The notes: a model not told the origin generated them from the sequence alone. Positions 43,316 to 53,393 are shown, numbered from the stretch's first letter. The stretch: 64,000 nt of DNA from Ancylobacter novellus (GCA_003241485.1 QFQD01000055.1:1-64000), one strand, 5' to 3'. Translations and numbers: made by a program.

Positions 43316-44929
43316 ATGCACCAGTCCGGCACACGCAACGAACAACACGGCATCGAGGCGGTCGGCCTTGAGGGCATTGGCAAGGTGTTCTGGAACCTCG
43401 CTGAAGCGCCGCTTTACGAGCGGTCCATCGCCCGTGGTGAAACCCGGCTGACAGCCTCCGGTGCCCTTGCCGCCGAAACCGGCCCGCATACGGGACGCAG
43501 CCCGGCCGACCGTTTCATCGTCCGCGACGAGGCCTCCGAGGAAAATATCTGGTGGGACAATGCCAATGCGCTGTCCCGCGAGCAGTTCGAGGCGCTCAAG
43601 ACGGACTTTCTCGCCCATGCCGGCACCCGTACCCTGTTTGCGCAGGATCTCGACGCCGGCGCCGACCCGGCCCACCGCGTCGGCGTGCGCGTCTATACCG
43701 AGCATGCCTGGCACGCCTTGTTCATGCGCAACATGCTGCGCCCGCCGGCGCGCGAGGCGCTCGCGGGCTTCGTACCGCAGCTCACCGTGCTGTGTGTCCC
43801 GAGCTTCCGCGCCGAGCCGGAGAAGCACGGCGTGCGCTCGCCGACGGTCATCGCCTGCGATTTCACCGCCGGCCTCGTGCTGATTGGCGGCACGCTCTAT
43901 GCCGGCGAGATGAAGAAGGCCGTGTTCAGCTATCTCAACTACACGCTGCCCGAGCGCGGCGTTTTGCCGATGCACTGTTCGGCCAACGCCGGTGATGCCG
44001 GTGACGTCGCCCTGTTCTTCGGACTGTCCGGAACCGGCAAGACGACGCTCTCGGCGGACGCCTCGCGCGCGCTGATCGGCGATGACGAGCACGGCTGGAG
44101 CGCCGAGGGCATCTTCAACATCGAGGGCGGCTGCTACGCCAAGACCATCCGGCTTTCGCCGGACGCTGAACCCGCCATCTACGCGGCGGCGCAGCGCTTC
44201 GGCACCGTGCTGGAAAATGTGGTGCTCGACACCGACAGCCGGGTGCCCGATTTCGACGACGCGGCGCTGGCGGAGAATGCGCGCGCGGCCTATCCGCTCG
44301 CCTTCATCGAAGGCGCCCGCACGGAGGGGCGCGCCGGCATGCCGAAGACCATCGTCATGCTGACCTGCGACGCGTTCGGCGTGATGCCGCCGATCGCCCG
44401 CCTCACCCCGGCGCAGGCGATGTATCATTTCCTCTCGGGCTACACCGCCAAGGTCGCCGGCACGGAAGCCGGGCTGGGCGAGCCGGAGGCGACCTTCTCG
44501 GCCTGTTTCGGCGCACCCTTCATGCCACGTCATCCCGCCGTCTATGGCCGCCTGCTGCGCGAGCGGATCGCCGCGCACGAGGTGGACTGCTGGCTGGTCA
44601 ACACCGGCTGGACCGGCGGCAAGGCCGGCACCGGCCGGCGCATGCCGATCGAGGTAACGCGCGCCCTCCTCGCGGCGGCGCTCGACGGCAGCCTGCGCGA
44701 CGCCGAGACGCGCACGGATCCGCATTTCGGCTTCGCCGTGCCAACGAAGGTGGAGGGCATCGACCCCCGCTTGCTCGACCCCGCCCGCAACTGGAGCAGC
44801 CGCATGGACTACGCCATGACCGCCCGCCGGCTGGTCAGCATGTTCGCGGATAATTTCGCCCGCTTCGAGGACGCGATCGACGACGAGGTCCGCCACGCCC
44901 AGCCCGGCATGGCCATCGCGGCGGAGTGA
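43316..44929 (+). CDS. pckA: Phosphoenolpyruvate carboxykinase (ATP)
   Basis: A 537-residue ATP-dependent PEPCK, key to gluconeogenesis. Seen: GPHTGRSPADRFIVRDE, the kinase P-loop FGLSGTGKTTLSAD with DDEHGWSAEGIFNIEGG, RMPIEVTRALL and NTGWTGGKAGTGRR. ATG 43316 has CAGGAG upstream. In rhizobia pckA lies beside the chvG-chvI genes and can be ChvI-controlled; here hugZ sits between. A strong GC hairpin follows the gene. Confidence 0.96.
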   Translation: MHQSGTRNEQHGIEAVGLEGIGKVFWNLAEAPLYERSIARGETRLTASGALAAETGPHTGRSPADRFIVRDEASEENIWWDNANALSREQFEALKTDFLAHAGTRTLFAQDLDAGADPAHRVGVRVYTEHAWHALFMRNMLRPPAREALAGFVPQLTVLCVPSFRAEPEKHGVRSPTVIACDFTAGLVLIGGTLYAGEMKKAVFSYLNYTLPERGVLPMHCSANAGDAGDVALFFGLSGTGKTTLSADASRALIGDDEHGWSAEGIFNIEGGCYAKTIRLSPDAEPAIYAAAQRFGTVLENVVLDTDSRVPDFDDAALAENARAAYPLAFIEGARTEGRAGMPKTIVMLTCDAFGVMPPIARLTPAQAMYHFLSGYTAKVAGTEAGLGEPEATFSACFGAPFMPRHPAVYGRLLRERIAAHEVDCWLVNTGWTGGKAGTGRRMPIEVTRALLAAALDGSLRDAETRTDPHFGFAVPTKVEGIDPRLLDPARNWSSRMDYAMTARRLVSMFADNFARFEDAIDDEVRHAQPGMAIAAE

Positions 44930-44936
44930 CGGCCGC

Positions 44937-44965
44937 GGGAAGCGCGCTCGCAGGCGCGCCTTCCC
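44937..44965. terminator. Hairpin between convergent pckA and nhaD
   Basis: GGGAAGCGCGC (44937-44947) pairs with GCGCGCCTTCCC (44954-44965) with one bulged base, leaving a 6-nt loop. It sits between two convergent genes and ends at the nhaD stop, so it probably ends both transcripts. No U-run. Confidence 0.5.
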
Positions 44966-46399
44966 TCACAGGAAATACAGCCAGGTCAGCAGCGCGAAGC
45001 AGGGCAGCAGGAAAAGCCCGGACCAGGCCATGTAGCCGAAGAAGCTCGGCATGGCGACGCCGCGGCTTTTCGCAATCGCCAGCACCATGAAGTTCGGCGC
45101 GTTGCCGATATAGGTCAGCGCGCCCATGAACACCGCACCGGCCGAAATCGCCTCCAGCGTCACCGCATGCGTGGTCATGAGTTCCTGCGGCTCGCCACCC
45201 GCCAGATTGAAGAAGACAAGATAGGTCGGCGCATTGTCGAGGAAGCCGGAGAGCAGGCCGGTCATCCAGAAATAGCCCGCGTTGAACGGCTCGCCGCCCT
45301 CGCCGGTGACCAGCGCGACCAGCGGCGCGAGCGCGCCGTTCGCCCCGGCCTTCAATATGGCGATCACCGGGATGATGGTGAGGAAGATGGCGGCGAACAG
45401 CTTCGCCACCTCGCGGATCGGCTCCCAGTCGAAGCCGTTTCGCTCGCGGATGAAGGCAGGCGTGATCCAGATCGACACGCCGGCCAGCGCGAGCAGCGAC
45501 AGGTCGCGCATCACCGAGGGCAGCGGCACATGGGTGCCGAGAATGTTGAACTCGATACCCGGCTTCCACAGCGCGCTCATCAGGATGGCGGCGATGACGC
45601 CCCCGAGCAGCGGCAGGTTGCGCAGGCCGCGCAGGCCCAGCCCCTCCGTCTGCGGCGTCGGGTCCGCCTTGGGCGGGCGCCCCTCCTCGCGGGCGTAGAA
45701 ATACCGGTCGAGCAGATAGAAGGCGGCGAGCAGGAGTGCCGCAACCACCGCCGTGTCGTGAAACAAATGCTGCGTGGTCCAGAAGAAGTCGACGCCCTTC
45801 AGGAAGCCGAGGAACAGCGGCGGATCACCGAGCGGGGTGAGCGAGCCGCCAATGTTGGACACCAGGAAGATGAAGAACACCACGGTGTGCACGTTGTAGC
45901 GCCGCTCGTCATTGGCGCGCAGTAGCGGGCGGATCAGCACCATCGAGGCGCCCGTGGTGCCGATGAGGCTTGCAAGCACGGTGCCGATGGCGAGCAGGCT
46001 GGTATTTACCGCCGGGCTGCCCTTCAGATTGCCTGTCAGCAGGATGCCGCCGGAAATGGTGAAAAGCGAGAACAGCAGGATGATGAAGGGGATGTATTCC
46101 AGCAGCGCCGCATGCACCACCTCGTACGCCGCCAGCCCCGAGCCGAAGACCAGCACGAAGGGCACAAGCAGGACCAGCGACCAGAGCAGGGCCACCTTGC
46201 CGTAATTGTGGTGCCAGAAATGACCCGCTACCAGCGGGATGATGGCGATGGACAGCAGCATGCCGGCGAAGGGAATACCCCAGGCAAGCGACAGCGTGGC
46301 GCCGTCGATGCCCGCCGCAGCCGACGGCGTGCCGGAAAAGGCAAGCACGGCAAGTGCCAGGAACATGGCGGTACGAGCGGCGGCTTTCGTCGTCGGCAT
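44966..46399 (-). CDS. NhaD-type Na+/H+ antiporter
   Basis: A 477-residue membrane protein, with an N-terminal signal-like helix, then about 12 helices of the ion-transporter superfamily. Family-like segments include ISGGILLTGNLKGSPAVNTS, LASLIGTTGASMVLIRPLLR, FFIFLVSNIGGSLTPLGDPP and FLDNAPTYLVFFNLAGGEP. These match NhaD/NhaE-like sodium-proton antiporters. ATG 46399 has GGGGAG ahead; the frame opens further up without support. It stands alone and points away from recR. Confidence 0.85.
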   Translation of the reverse strand: MPTTKAAARTAMFLALAVLAFSGTPSAAAGIDGATLSLAWGIPFAGMLLSIAIIPLVAGHFWHHNYGKVALLWSLVLLVPFVLVFGSGLAAYEVVHAALLEYIPFIILLFSLFTISGGILLTGNLKGSPAVNTSLLAIGTVLASLIGTTGASMVLIRPLLRANDERRYNVHTVVFFIFLVSNIGGSLTPLGDPPLFLGFLKGVDFFWTTQHLFHDTAVVAALLLAAFYLLDRYFYAREEGRPPKADPTPQTEGLGLRGLRNLPLLGGVIAAILMSALWKPGIEFNILGTHVPLPSVMRDLSLLALAGVSIWITPAFIRERNGFDWEPIREVAKLFAAIFLTIIPVIAILKAGANGALAPLVALVTGEGGEPFNAGYFWMTGLLSGFLDNAPTYLVFFNLAGGEPQELMTTHAVTLEAISAGAVFMGALTYIGNAPNFMVLAIAKSRGVAMPSFFGYMAWSGLFLLPCFALLTWLYFL

Positions 46400-46600
46400 T
46401 GCGTCTCCCCTTGCGGCATCGAATGTCATCCGGGTTACCAACCCCCTCCCGGGGTGTCGAGCAAAACCGGACCTGGACTACCGCCGATGTGATCGCACCT
46501 TCCATCGGACGTGGCGCGTCGCCATGAGCTGCGCTAGATCGGTGCGGACCAGAGGCTGGCCCGGCGAACGCGTCGCCGCCCTGCCGCTCATGAGGATGCC

Positions 46601-47206
46601 ATGCCCCGTGCCGCCGCCGGCCCCGAGATCGAACGCCTGATCCAGCTTCTCGCCCGTGTGCCCGGACTCGGGCCCCGCTCGGCGCGCCGGGCGGCGCTGC
46701 ATCTCATCAAGAAGCGCGAGCAGCTGATGAGCCCGCTGGCTGCCGCCTTCGGCGACGTGCTGGGCAAGATTTCAACCTGCCGGGTCTGCGGCAATCTCGA
46801 TGTGCGCGACCCCTGCTCGATCTGCGCCGACGAGACGCGCGACGAGAGCTTGCTGGTCGTCGTCGCCGACGTCTCCGACCTGTGGGCGCTGGAGCGCGCC
46901 GCGGCGCTGAACGCGCGCTACCATGTGCTCGGCGGCACGCTCTCGCCGCTCGACGGCATCGGGCCGGAGGAGCTGAACCTCAAAACGCTGGTCGCCCGCG
47001 CCCATGGCGGCGCGGTCAAGGAAGTGCTGCTCGCGCTCGGTGCCACGGTCGACGGGCAGACGACGGCGCATTACGTCACCGAACTGCTCCGCGATTCCGG
47101 CGTGAAGGTCACACGCCTCGCCCATGGCGTGCCGGTCGGCGGCGAGCTCGACTATCTCGACGAAGGTACGCTTTCCGCCGCGATACGCGCGCGCACCAGC
47201 CTGTAG
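46601..47206 (+). CDS. recR: Recombination mediator RecR
   Basis: A 201-residue RecR: N-terminal helix-hairpin-helix (RVPGLGPRSARRAALHLI), a C4 zinc finger (Cys60, 63, 72, 75) and a Toprim domain (LLVVVADVSDLWALERA, YHVLGGTLSPLDGIGPEELN). It works with RecO and RecF to load RecA on gapped DNA. Usually it follows dnaX and ybaB; here neither is adjacent. Ribosome site GAGG precedes ATG 46601. Confidence 0.96.
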   Translation: MPRAAAGPEIERLIQLLARVPGLGPRSARRAALHLIKKREQLMSPLAAAFGDVLGKISTCRVCGNLDVRDPCSICADETRDESLLVVVADVSDLWALERAAALNARYHVLGGTLSPLDGIGPEELNLKTLVARAHGGAVKEVLLALGATVDGQTTAHYVTELLRDSGVKVTRLAHGVPVGGELDYLDEGTLSAAIRARTSL

Positions 47207-47213
47207 GCGCCGC

Positions 47214-48284
47214 CTAGCGCGCAGCGCGCGCCAGACCGTGCGCCACCAGCCGGTCGATGATCTCGGGATAGCTCACCCCGCTCGCCGCCATCGCCTTTGG
47301 ATACATGCTGATATTGGTGAAGCCGGGAATGGTATTCAGCTCGTTGACGAGGATGCGCATGTCCTCGGTGACGAAGAAATCGGCCCGCGCCATGCCGTCG
47401 CAACCCAGCGCGCGGAAGGCGTCGGCCGCCATCGCCTGCAGCTTGGCCTCGACCTCGGCCGGCAGCTGTGCTGGCACCATGATCGCCGCGCCGTCAGCGT
47501 CGATATATTTGGCATCATAGCTGTAGAAGCCGTGGCTTTCGGCCGGGCGGATCTCGCCGGGACGCGAGACGAACAGCCCGCCCTCGGGATCCTCCAGCAC
47601 GCTCAGTTCGATCTCGCGGCCACGGATGAACTCTTCCGCGAGCAGTTTGCGATCGTGTCGGAAGCCCTCGACGAGCGCCGCCGCATAGTCGGCCTCCGTT
47701 GCTACCTTGCTCACCCCGACCGAGGAGCCCTGCCGTGCCGGCTTGATGAACACCGGCAGCCCGAGCGTCGCCACGAGCTCGGCGAAGCTCGGCGCGGCGC
47801 CCTCGCGGATGGTGACGGCGCGGGCGGTTGGCAGGCCAGCCTCGATATAGAGCCGCTTGGCAATGTCCTTGTCGAGCGCGGTGGCCGAGCCAAGGATGCC
47901 GCAGCCGACAAGCGCCACGCCCGCCACCTCGGCAAGGCCCTGCACCGACCCATCCTCACCGGGCAGACCATGCAGCACGGGGAAAAGGAGGTCGACCGCC
48001 GGCAGTTCATGCGGCACGCCGCCGGCGGGGATAGCGAGGAGCCGTCCCTTGCCGCCCGGTACGAGACACAGCTCCGTGCCGCTGTCGGGCGTGTCGAGCA
48101 CGTCGTTCTCGAAGCGGCCGGCGAGCCAGCGCCCGTCGCGGGTGATGAAGATCGCGACCGGGTCGTATTTCGCCGGGTCCAGCGCCCGCATGACATTGGT
48201 GCCCGACATCACCGAGACATCGTGCTCGGCGGAGCGCCCGCCATAGAGCACCACGATGCGCAGACGGTTGGATGAAGCGGTCAC
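47214..48284 (-). CDS. ddl: D-alanine--D-alanine ligase
   Basis: A 356-residue ATP-grasp ligase making D-Ala-D-Ala for peptidoglycan. Seen: VVLYGGRSAEHDVSVMSGTN, FPVLHGLPGEDGSVQGLAEV, IFIKPARQGSSVGVSKVATE and RADFFVTEDMRILVNELNTI. This is the DdlA-like longer form, and not the shorter DdlB of the dcw cluster. GTG start at 48284 with GGAG 7 nt upstream. It is convergent with recR; 7 bp separate them. Confidence 0.95.
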   Translation of the reverse strand: MTASSNRLRIVVLYGGRSAEHDVSVMSGTNVMRALDPAKYDPVAIFITRDGRWLAGRFENDVLDTPDSGTELCLVPGGKGRLLAIPAGGVPHELPAVDLLFPVLHGLPGEDGSVQGLAEVAGVALVGCGILGSATALDKDIAKRLYIEAGLPTARAVTIREGAAPSFAELVATLGLPVFIKPARQGSSVGVSKVATEADYAAALVEGFRHDRKLLAEEFIRGREIELSVLEDPEGGLFVSRPGEIRPAESHGFYSYDAKYIDADGAAIMVPAQLPAEVEAKLQAMAADAFRALGCDGMARADFFVTEDMRILVNELNTIPGFTNISMYPKAMAASGVSYPEIIDRLVAHGLARAAR

Positions 48285-48419
48285 GGGAGGCTCCGATGGC
48301 TGCGGAAGGAAGGGATCGTACGGGAAAAACCGGCCCAGCGACGTTCCGGTCGCCCCGGTTAACAGCGCCTTAACAGGCGCCGCCGGATCCCCCGCCCTGA
48401 TAGGCGCGCTACCGCCGCT

Positions 48420-49778
48420 TCACGCCGCGGTCCGCGCCGCCAGCTCGCGGAAATGCCCGCGTGTCTGCAGATAGGCGAGGATGGCGAGGCCCGGCAGGGC
48501 GGCGAGCGCGGTGACGGCGAAGAACCACATCCAGCCGGTCTGCTGCGCCACGAAGCCCGCGCTCGAGGCGAGGAAGGTGCGCCCGACCGCGGCCAGCGCG
48601 GTCAGCAGTGCATATTGCGTGGCGGTGTGGGCGCGGTCGCCGCACAGCGCGGAGATGTAGGCGACGAAGATCACCGTGCCGATGGCGCCGGTGAAGTTCT
48701 CGATGATGATGGTCACCGTCAGCGCCGCGAGATCGACGCCCATCCACGCCTGCCACGAGAAGACGAGATTGGACGCCATCTGCAACAGGCCGGCGATCCA
48801 CAGGCTGGTCACCAGCGGCAAGGCGCGGGCGATAAGCCCGCCGGCGAAGCCGCCGAGGATCGCCGCCGCGAAGCCGACGCCCTTGACGATGCCCGCATAG
48901 GCCGCCTTGTCGAAGCCGATATCGATGACGAAGGCGCCGGTGAGGACCCCGGCAAAGGCATCGCAGAACTTGAAGAACACCACGAAGCCGAGAATGGCGA
49001 TGGCGCTGCGGCGCGACAGGAACTCCCCGAACGCGCCCACCGCCGTCTCCGCGATGCGCTTGAAGACGCTGCCTTCATGCCGCGTGGCAGGCCCGCCCTC
49101 CGGCTCCTTCGCCATCAGCGTGGCGAAAAGGCCGACGGCCACCATGAGCGCGGCGGCGAGATAGCCGTAACCCCACACATCCGCGCGCGGCACGCCCAGC
49201 ACCTCGAACCACGCCACCAGCAGCACGACGCCGGCGCCCGAGGCGAGCATGCCGACGCGGTAGGCCGCGACATAGCCCGCCATGCCGGCTGCCTGCTCGC
49301 GCACCTCCAGGCTCTCGACGCGGAAGGCATCGACCACGATGTCCTGCGTCGCCGAGGCGCAGGCGACGAGGAACGCCCCGAGCGCCACATGCCAGGGCGA
49401 GAGCACCGGGTCCTGGAAGCCCAGCCAGACAATGGCGACGGCCAGCAGCAACTGCGTGAACACAAGCCAGCCGCGCCGCCGGCCCAGCCAGCGCCCGAGC
49501 AAAGGCACGTCGAGCGCATCGACCAGCGGGGCCCAGATGAACTTGAAATTATAGGGAACGCCGACCAGCGCGAAGAGGCCGATCGTGGCGAGGTTCACCT
49601 TGGCTTCCGCCATCCAGATGGTCAGCGTCGCGCCGGAAAGCGCCAGCGGCAGGCCGGAAGAGAAGCCGAGCAGGATGACGATGAGAACGCGCGGGCGCAG
49701 ATACACCGCGAGGCTGGCGAGGAAGCCGTCCTCGTCGCGGGCGGGCGGCGTAGCTTGGGTGCGGGTGGCGTCGGTCAT
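48420..49778 (-). CDS. ampG: AmpG-type MFS permease
   Basis: A 452-residue MFS protein with 12-14 helices. VILLGFSSGLPLALSGATLT, ALVGVPYNFKFIWAPLVDAL, and ATQDIVVDAFRVESL match AmpG, the importer of anhydro-muropeptides for cell-wall recycling and beta-lactamase induction. Neighbour ddl also acts on cell-wall precursors. The gene is on the same strand as ddl, separated by 135 bp. Confidence 0.9.
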   Translation of the reverse strand: MTDATRTQATPPARDEDGFLASLAVYLRPRVLIVILLGFSSGLPLALSGATLTIWMAEAKVNLATIGLFALVGVPYNFKFIWAPLVDALDVPLLGRWLGRRRGWLVFTQLLLAVAIVWLGFQDPVLSPWHVALGAFLVACASATQDIVVDAFRVESLEVREQAAGMAGYVAAYRVGMLASGAGVVLLVAWFEVLGVPRADVWGYGYLAAALMVAVGLFATLMAKEPEGGPATRHEGSVFKRIAETAVGAFGEFLSRRSAIAILGFVVFFKFCDAFAGVLTGAFVIDIGFDKAAYAGIVKGVGFAAAILGGFAGGLIARALPLVTSLWIAGLLQMASNLVFSWQAWMGVDLAALTVTIIIENFTGAIGTVIFVAYISALCGDRAHTATQYALLTALAAVGRTFLASSAGFVAQQTGWMWFFAVTALAALPGLAILAYLQTRGHFRELAARTAA

Positions 49779-49923
49779 GGCGGCTCGCTCGGCTGCGGCG
49801 CGATTCGGGGCTCGGAAGCCTATCTCTAGAGGGCTTTCGCCTCCGGATCACCTGCGCCGTCATCCGCGTGGCAACGCAGGCTCGCGCCGGCACCGGACAG
49901 CAGTGTTGATGATGGTGGAACCG

Positions 49924-50883
49924 CTAAGCCCTATCGGGCTGGAGGACGGCGCTCTCCACCGGGATGACGTCAACGGCCACGTCGAGCTTCTGCCGGCCCG
50001 GCCCGAAGACCACGCCGCCGATGGGCGCGACGTCGGTATAGTCGCGGCCATTGGCGAGGACCACATGGTCGGTCGAGGCCAGAACGGCGTTGGTCGGGTC
50101 GAGGCCCTGCCAGCCGAAGGCCGCACCGCACCACACCGATACCCAGGCATGGGTCGCGTCCGCGCCCTGCAGCCGCTCCTGCCCGGGCGGCGGCTCGGTG
50201 CGCAGGAAGCCGGAGACATAGCCCCCCGGCAGGCCAAGGCCGCGCAGCCCGGCAATCATGATATGCGCGAAATCCTGGCACACGCCGCGGCGCATCTCGA
50301 ACGCCTCAAGAGCGGGGGTGGAGACATCCGTCGCCCGCGGGTCATAGGTGAACTCGTCGTGCAGTCGGTCCATCAGCTCGATCGCGCCGGCGAGGATCGG
50401 CCGGCCTTCCGGGAAGCTCTTTGCCGCCCACTCCGTGATGGGCGCGCTGAGCGGCACGGCGAGGCTGGGAAAGACATGATGGGCGGGCGAGCCTGGCCCG
50501 AGATCGAGGCAGTCGGCCACGGCCTCACGCACCGCCTCCCACGCGGGCGACGCGGCGGGGTCGAGGCGGGGGGCGGCTTCCACCTCCACCCGTGCCCGCG
50601 TGTGCACCTTGAAATCGGTGTGCGGGGTCTCGATGCGGATATGCACCACCTTGTTGCCGAAGAAGTCGCGCGTCTCCGTCCATTCCACCGGCTCGGGCTC
50701 GACGGTGAAATGGCTGGCGCACACGCGCTGGCCGGGCCGGTCCACCGGCACCATCCGCACCACGTGCCGCGCCACCGGCACGGCATGGGTGTAGGCATAG
50801 GCTGTGGTCTGGTGGATGTCGTAGACCACCCGCGCGGGCTGCGCGGGCACAGAGCTCGTGGCTTTCGGCTCGGTCTCGCTCAT
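49924..50883 (-). CDS. Transglutaminase-like protein (bacterial N-terminal type)
   Basis: A 319-residue protein. The N-terminal beta domain (YDIHQTTAYAYTHAVPVARH) matches Bact_transglu_N, and the core has a Cys-His-Asp triad: Cys202 in RRGVCQDFAH, His245 in DATHAWVSV, Asp262 in GLDPTNAV. Such proteins act as proteases or amide-exchange enzymes. The start (50883) overlaps the stop of the upstream ATP-grasp/alpha-E gene by 4 bp. It is the last member of the three-gene set. Confidence 0.9.
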   Translation of the reverse strand: MSETEPKATSSVPAQPARVVYDIHQTTAYAYTHAVPVARHVVRMVPVDRPGQRVCASHFTVEPEPVEWTETRDFFGNKVVHIRIETPHTDFKVHTRARVEVEAAPRLDPAASPAWEAVREAVADCLDLGPGSPAHHVFPSLAVPLSAPITEWAAKSFPEGRPILAGAIELMDRLHDEFTYDPRATDVSTPALEAFEMRRGVCQDFAHIMIAGLRGLGLPGGYVSGFLRTEPPPGQERLQGADATHAWVSVWCGAAFGWQGLDPTNAVLASTDHVVLANGRDYTDVAPIGGVVFGPGRQKLDVAVDVIPVESAVLQPDRA

Positions 50884-53393
50884 GAAACGAGGTCCCACGG
50901 CGTTTCCACCGGCTGGCGGTGGATGAAATAGCGTTCGGCGATGTCGTTGGAGAGCTCCATCAGCTGCCCTTCGATCTCACGCAGGCGCTCATCGTGGAAG
51001 TCGCTGGCGTCGAACGCCTTCATCGAGGCTGCCAGGCGCGCGGCGAGACGCTCCTCCGGCGGGGGCGGCTCATCGCCGAGATGGCCCGGCAGCTGGTCGA
51101 GATGCGCCATGATGGCGTCGATCTGGAAGGCCAGCGCACGCGGGTTGACCGGCTCAAGCAGCACGAGGTCGAGCACCGGCGCGCGGCTCTCCACCATCAC
51201 ATAGCGCGAGCGGTAGGTGATCTGGCTGTCGCACAGCTCCAGCAGCACGTCGAGCGTGCCCGCCGTGGGGGTCTCGCCGACCAGTGCGCGGGCGAAGCGG
51301 CAGGTCGAGATGCCGCGCTCGATGCGGCGGCCGAGATCAAGGAAGCGCCAGCCGGCCAGCCGGTTCATGTTCTCCGAGGCGAGGCCGGAGAACGCCGCCA
51401 GCGCCCGCAGCGCGCGGTCGGAGCGCTCATAGGCGTCCGGCTCGGCGCTGACGGTCGGCACCGGCTCGGCGACCAGCTGGGCAAGTTCCGACAGGGTGCG
51501 CCAGGCATCGGGAGACAGCCGGTCGCGAATGACCGAAGCCGTCTGCCGCGCGGCCTCGATGATGTTGGGCAGCGCGCCGGGCAGGTCGCGACGGGTCAGC
51601 GCGGCGAGCGCATGGCGCGCCGGTCTGGCAGGGGCGAGGTCTTCCGGCACGGCGCCCCATTCGCCCAGCAGTCCGAGCAGCGCGTTGAGCGAGACACTGT
51701 CGCCCTCGACCGAGGTGGACAGGCGCCCGACCAGCGTGCGGAGCAGGCGCAGCGTCGCCTCGGCACGCTCGACATAGCGCCCGAGCCAGAAGAAATTATC
51801 CGCCGCGCGGCTCGGCAGCGGGCCGGTCTGCCGCTTGATCTCCACGCGGTCGACGGCCGGCAGCAGAGAGGTCTGCTCCACCGGGCTCGCATCGAGCACC
51901 CACACATCGGCGGAACGCCCGCCGCTCTGCATGGTGACGGCGCGCGAATCCTGGCTGTCGGACACACGGCAGAAGCCACCGGGCATCACCTTCCAGCCCT
52001 GCTCCGTCGCCGCCACGAAGATGCGCAGGATGAACGGGCGCGGCTCCAGCTTCCCCTTGCGCCAGACCGGCATGGTGGACAGCCGTGCCGCCTCCTGACC
52101 GACGAAGTCGACCCCGCGGGTGCGGATCGCCGCCCGGATCTTCTGCCGCTGCGCCCGGTCGAGATCGGCACCGATCACCGGTCCCTTGTCGAGCAGGCCC
52201 GGCAGCGCGCGCTGAAAGGCGGGAGCGATGACCAGATCGTCCAGATCATCGAGAACGCGCTCGCGCTCGCTCTCCTGCCCGCACCACCAGGTCGCGACAT
52301 TGGGAAGGATCAGGTCCTCGCCGAGCACGCGCGAGCCGAGCTTGGGCAGGAAGCTCATCAGCGCGGGAGCCTCGACCACGCCGGCCCCGAGCGCATTGGC
52401 CACCGCCACACCGCCCGCACGGATGGCCTGCACGAGGCCCGGCACACCGAGATGCGAGCGCGGATTGAGCTCCAGCGGGTCGGCATAGTCGGAATCAAGG
52501 CGGCGCAGCAGCACATCCACCCGTTTCAGCCCGGCGACGGTGCGGACATAGACGATGTTGTCGCGCACCATCAGGTCCTCGCCCTCGAGCAGCACAAAGC
52601 CGAGATAGCGGGCGAGATAGGCGTGCTCGAAATAGGTCTCGTTCAGCGCGCCGGGCGTCAGCAGGCCGACCCGGCCTTCGCCGGAGCGGTCCAGCCGCGT
52701 CAGCCCGGCGCGCATCGCCTGAAAGAAGCTGGCCAGCCGCACGACATTGAGCGAACGGGCAAGATCGGGCAGCGCGCGGGCGATGGCGATGCGGTTCTCC
52801 AGCGCGTAACCCGCGCCGGAAGGCGACTGCGTGCGGTCGGAGATCACCCACCAGCGCCCATCGGGACCACGGCCTATATCGGCGGCATAGACCCGCAGAA
52901 AGCTGCCGCCATGCGGATCGACACCGACCAGCGGGCGCAGGAAATCCGGCGAGCCGGCAATGGCGGCGGCCGGCAGGGCGCCCGAGCGAACGAGATTGCC
53001 CGCGCCATAGATGTCCGCCAGCACACCTTCGAGCAACTGGGCCCGCTGGATCAACCCGCGTTCAAGCGCCTGCCATTCGCTGTCGTCGATGACGAGCGGC
53101 AGATGAGAGATCGGCCAGGGCCGCTCGCCGCCATTGGGGTCGTTATAGACGCGGTAGAACACGCCGGAGCGGTAGAGATGGCGGTCCGCGGCGCTGAAGC
53201 GGCGGTTCACCTCGTCGACGCCCATCTCGGCCAGGCCCGAGAGCATGGACAGCCAGTGCGCGCGCGGGCGCCCTTCGGCATCGACGAGTTCGTCGTGCAC
53301 GCCGGGAAGCGGCTGGTATCCCGCCAGCAGCGCCTCGACCGCCTCTTCCTCGAAGAGGTGCGTCAGCGCCCTTGGCTCGTTGCGTCTGGGCAT
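50880..53393 (-). CDS. Fused circularly permuted ATP-grasp and alpha-E protein
   Basis: An 837-residue fusion. The first 500 residues match the circularly permuted ATP-grasp type 1 family (COG2308: VNRRFSAADRHLYRSGVFYR, VGVDPHGGSFLRVYAADIGR, DRTQSPSGAGYALENRIAIA, LTPGALNETYFEHAYLARYL, FVAATEQGWKVMPGGFCRVS). The remainder is an alpha-E domain (COG2307: LPSRAADNFFWLGRYVERAE, YRSRYVMVESRAPVLDLVLL). In many bacteria these are two genes. Predicted function: formation of a peptide bond on an unknown substrate. Start ATG 53393 has a GGGGG site; it ends in an overlap with the transglutaminase gene. Confidence 0.88.
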   Translation of the reverse strand: MPRRNEPRALTHLFEEEAVEALLAGYQPLPGVHDELVDAEGRPRAHWLSMLSGLAEMGVDEVNRRFSAADRHLYRSGVFYRVYNDPNGGERPWPISHLPLVIDDSEWQALERGLIQRAQLLEGVLADIYGAGNLVRSGALPAAAIAGSPDFLRPLVGVDPHGGSFLRVYAADIGRGPDGRWWVISDRTQSPSGAGYALENRIAIARALPDLARSLNVVRLASFFQAMRAGLTRLDRSGEGRVGLLTPGALNETYFEHAYLARYLGFVLLEGEDLMVRDNIVYVRTVAGLKRVDVLLRRLDSDYADPLELNPRSHLGVPGLVQAIRAGGVAVANALGAGVVEAPALMSFLPKLGSRVLGEDLILPNVATWWCGQESERERVLDDLDDLVIAPAFQRALPGLLDKGPVIGADLDRAQRQKIRAAIRTRGVDFVGQEAARLSTMPVWRKGKLEPRPFILRIFVAATEQGWKVMPGGFCRVSDSQDSRAVTMQSGGRSADVWVLDASPVEQTSLLPAVDRVEIKRQTGPLPSRAADNFFWLGRYVERAEATLRLLRTLVGRLSTSVEGDSVSLNALLGLLGEWGAVPEDLAPARPARHALAALTRRDLPGALPNIIEAARQTASVIRDRLSPDAWRTLSELAQLVAEPVPTVSAEPDAYERSDRALRALAAFSGLASENMNRLAGWRFLDLGRRIERGISTCRFARALVGETPTAGTLDVLLELCDSQITYRSRYVMVESRAPVLDLVLLEPVNPRALAFQIDAIMAHLDQLPGHLGDEPPPPEERLAARLAASMKAFDASDFHDERLREIEGQLMELSNDIAERYFIHRQPVETPWDLVS

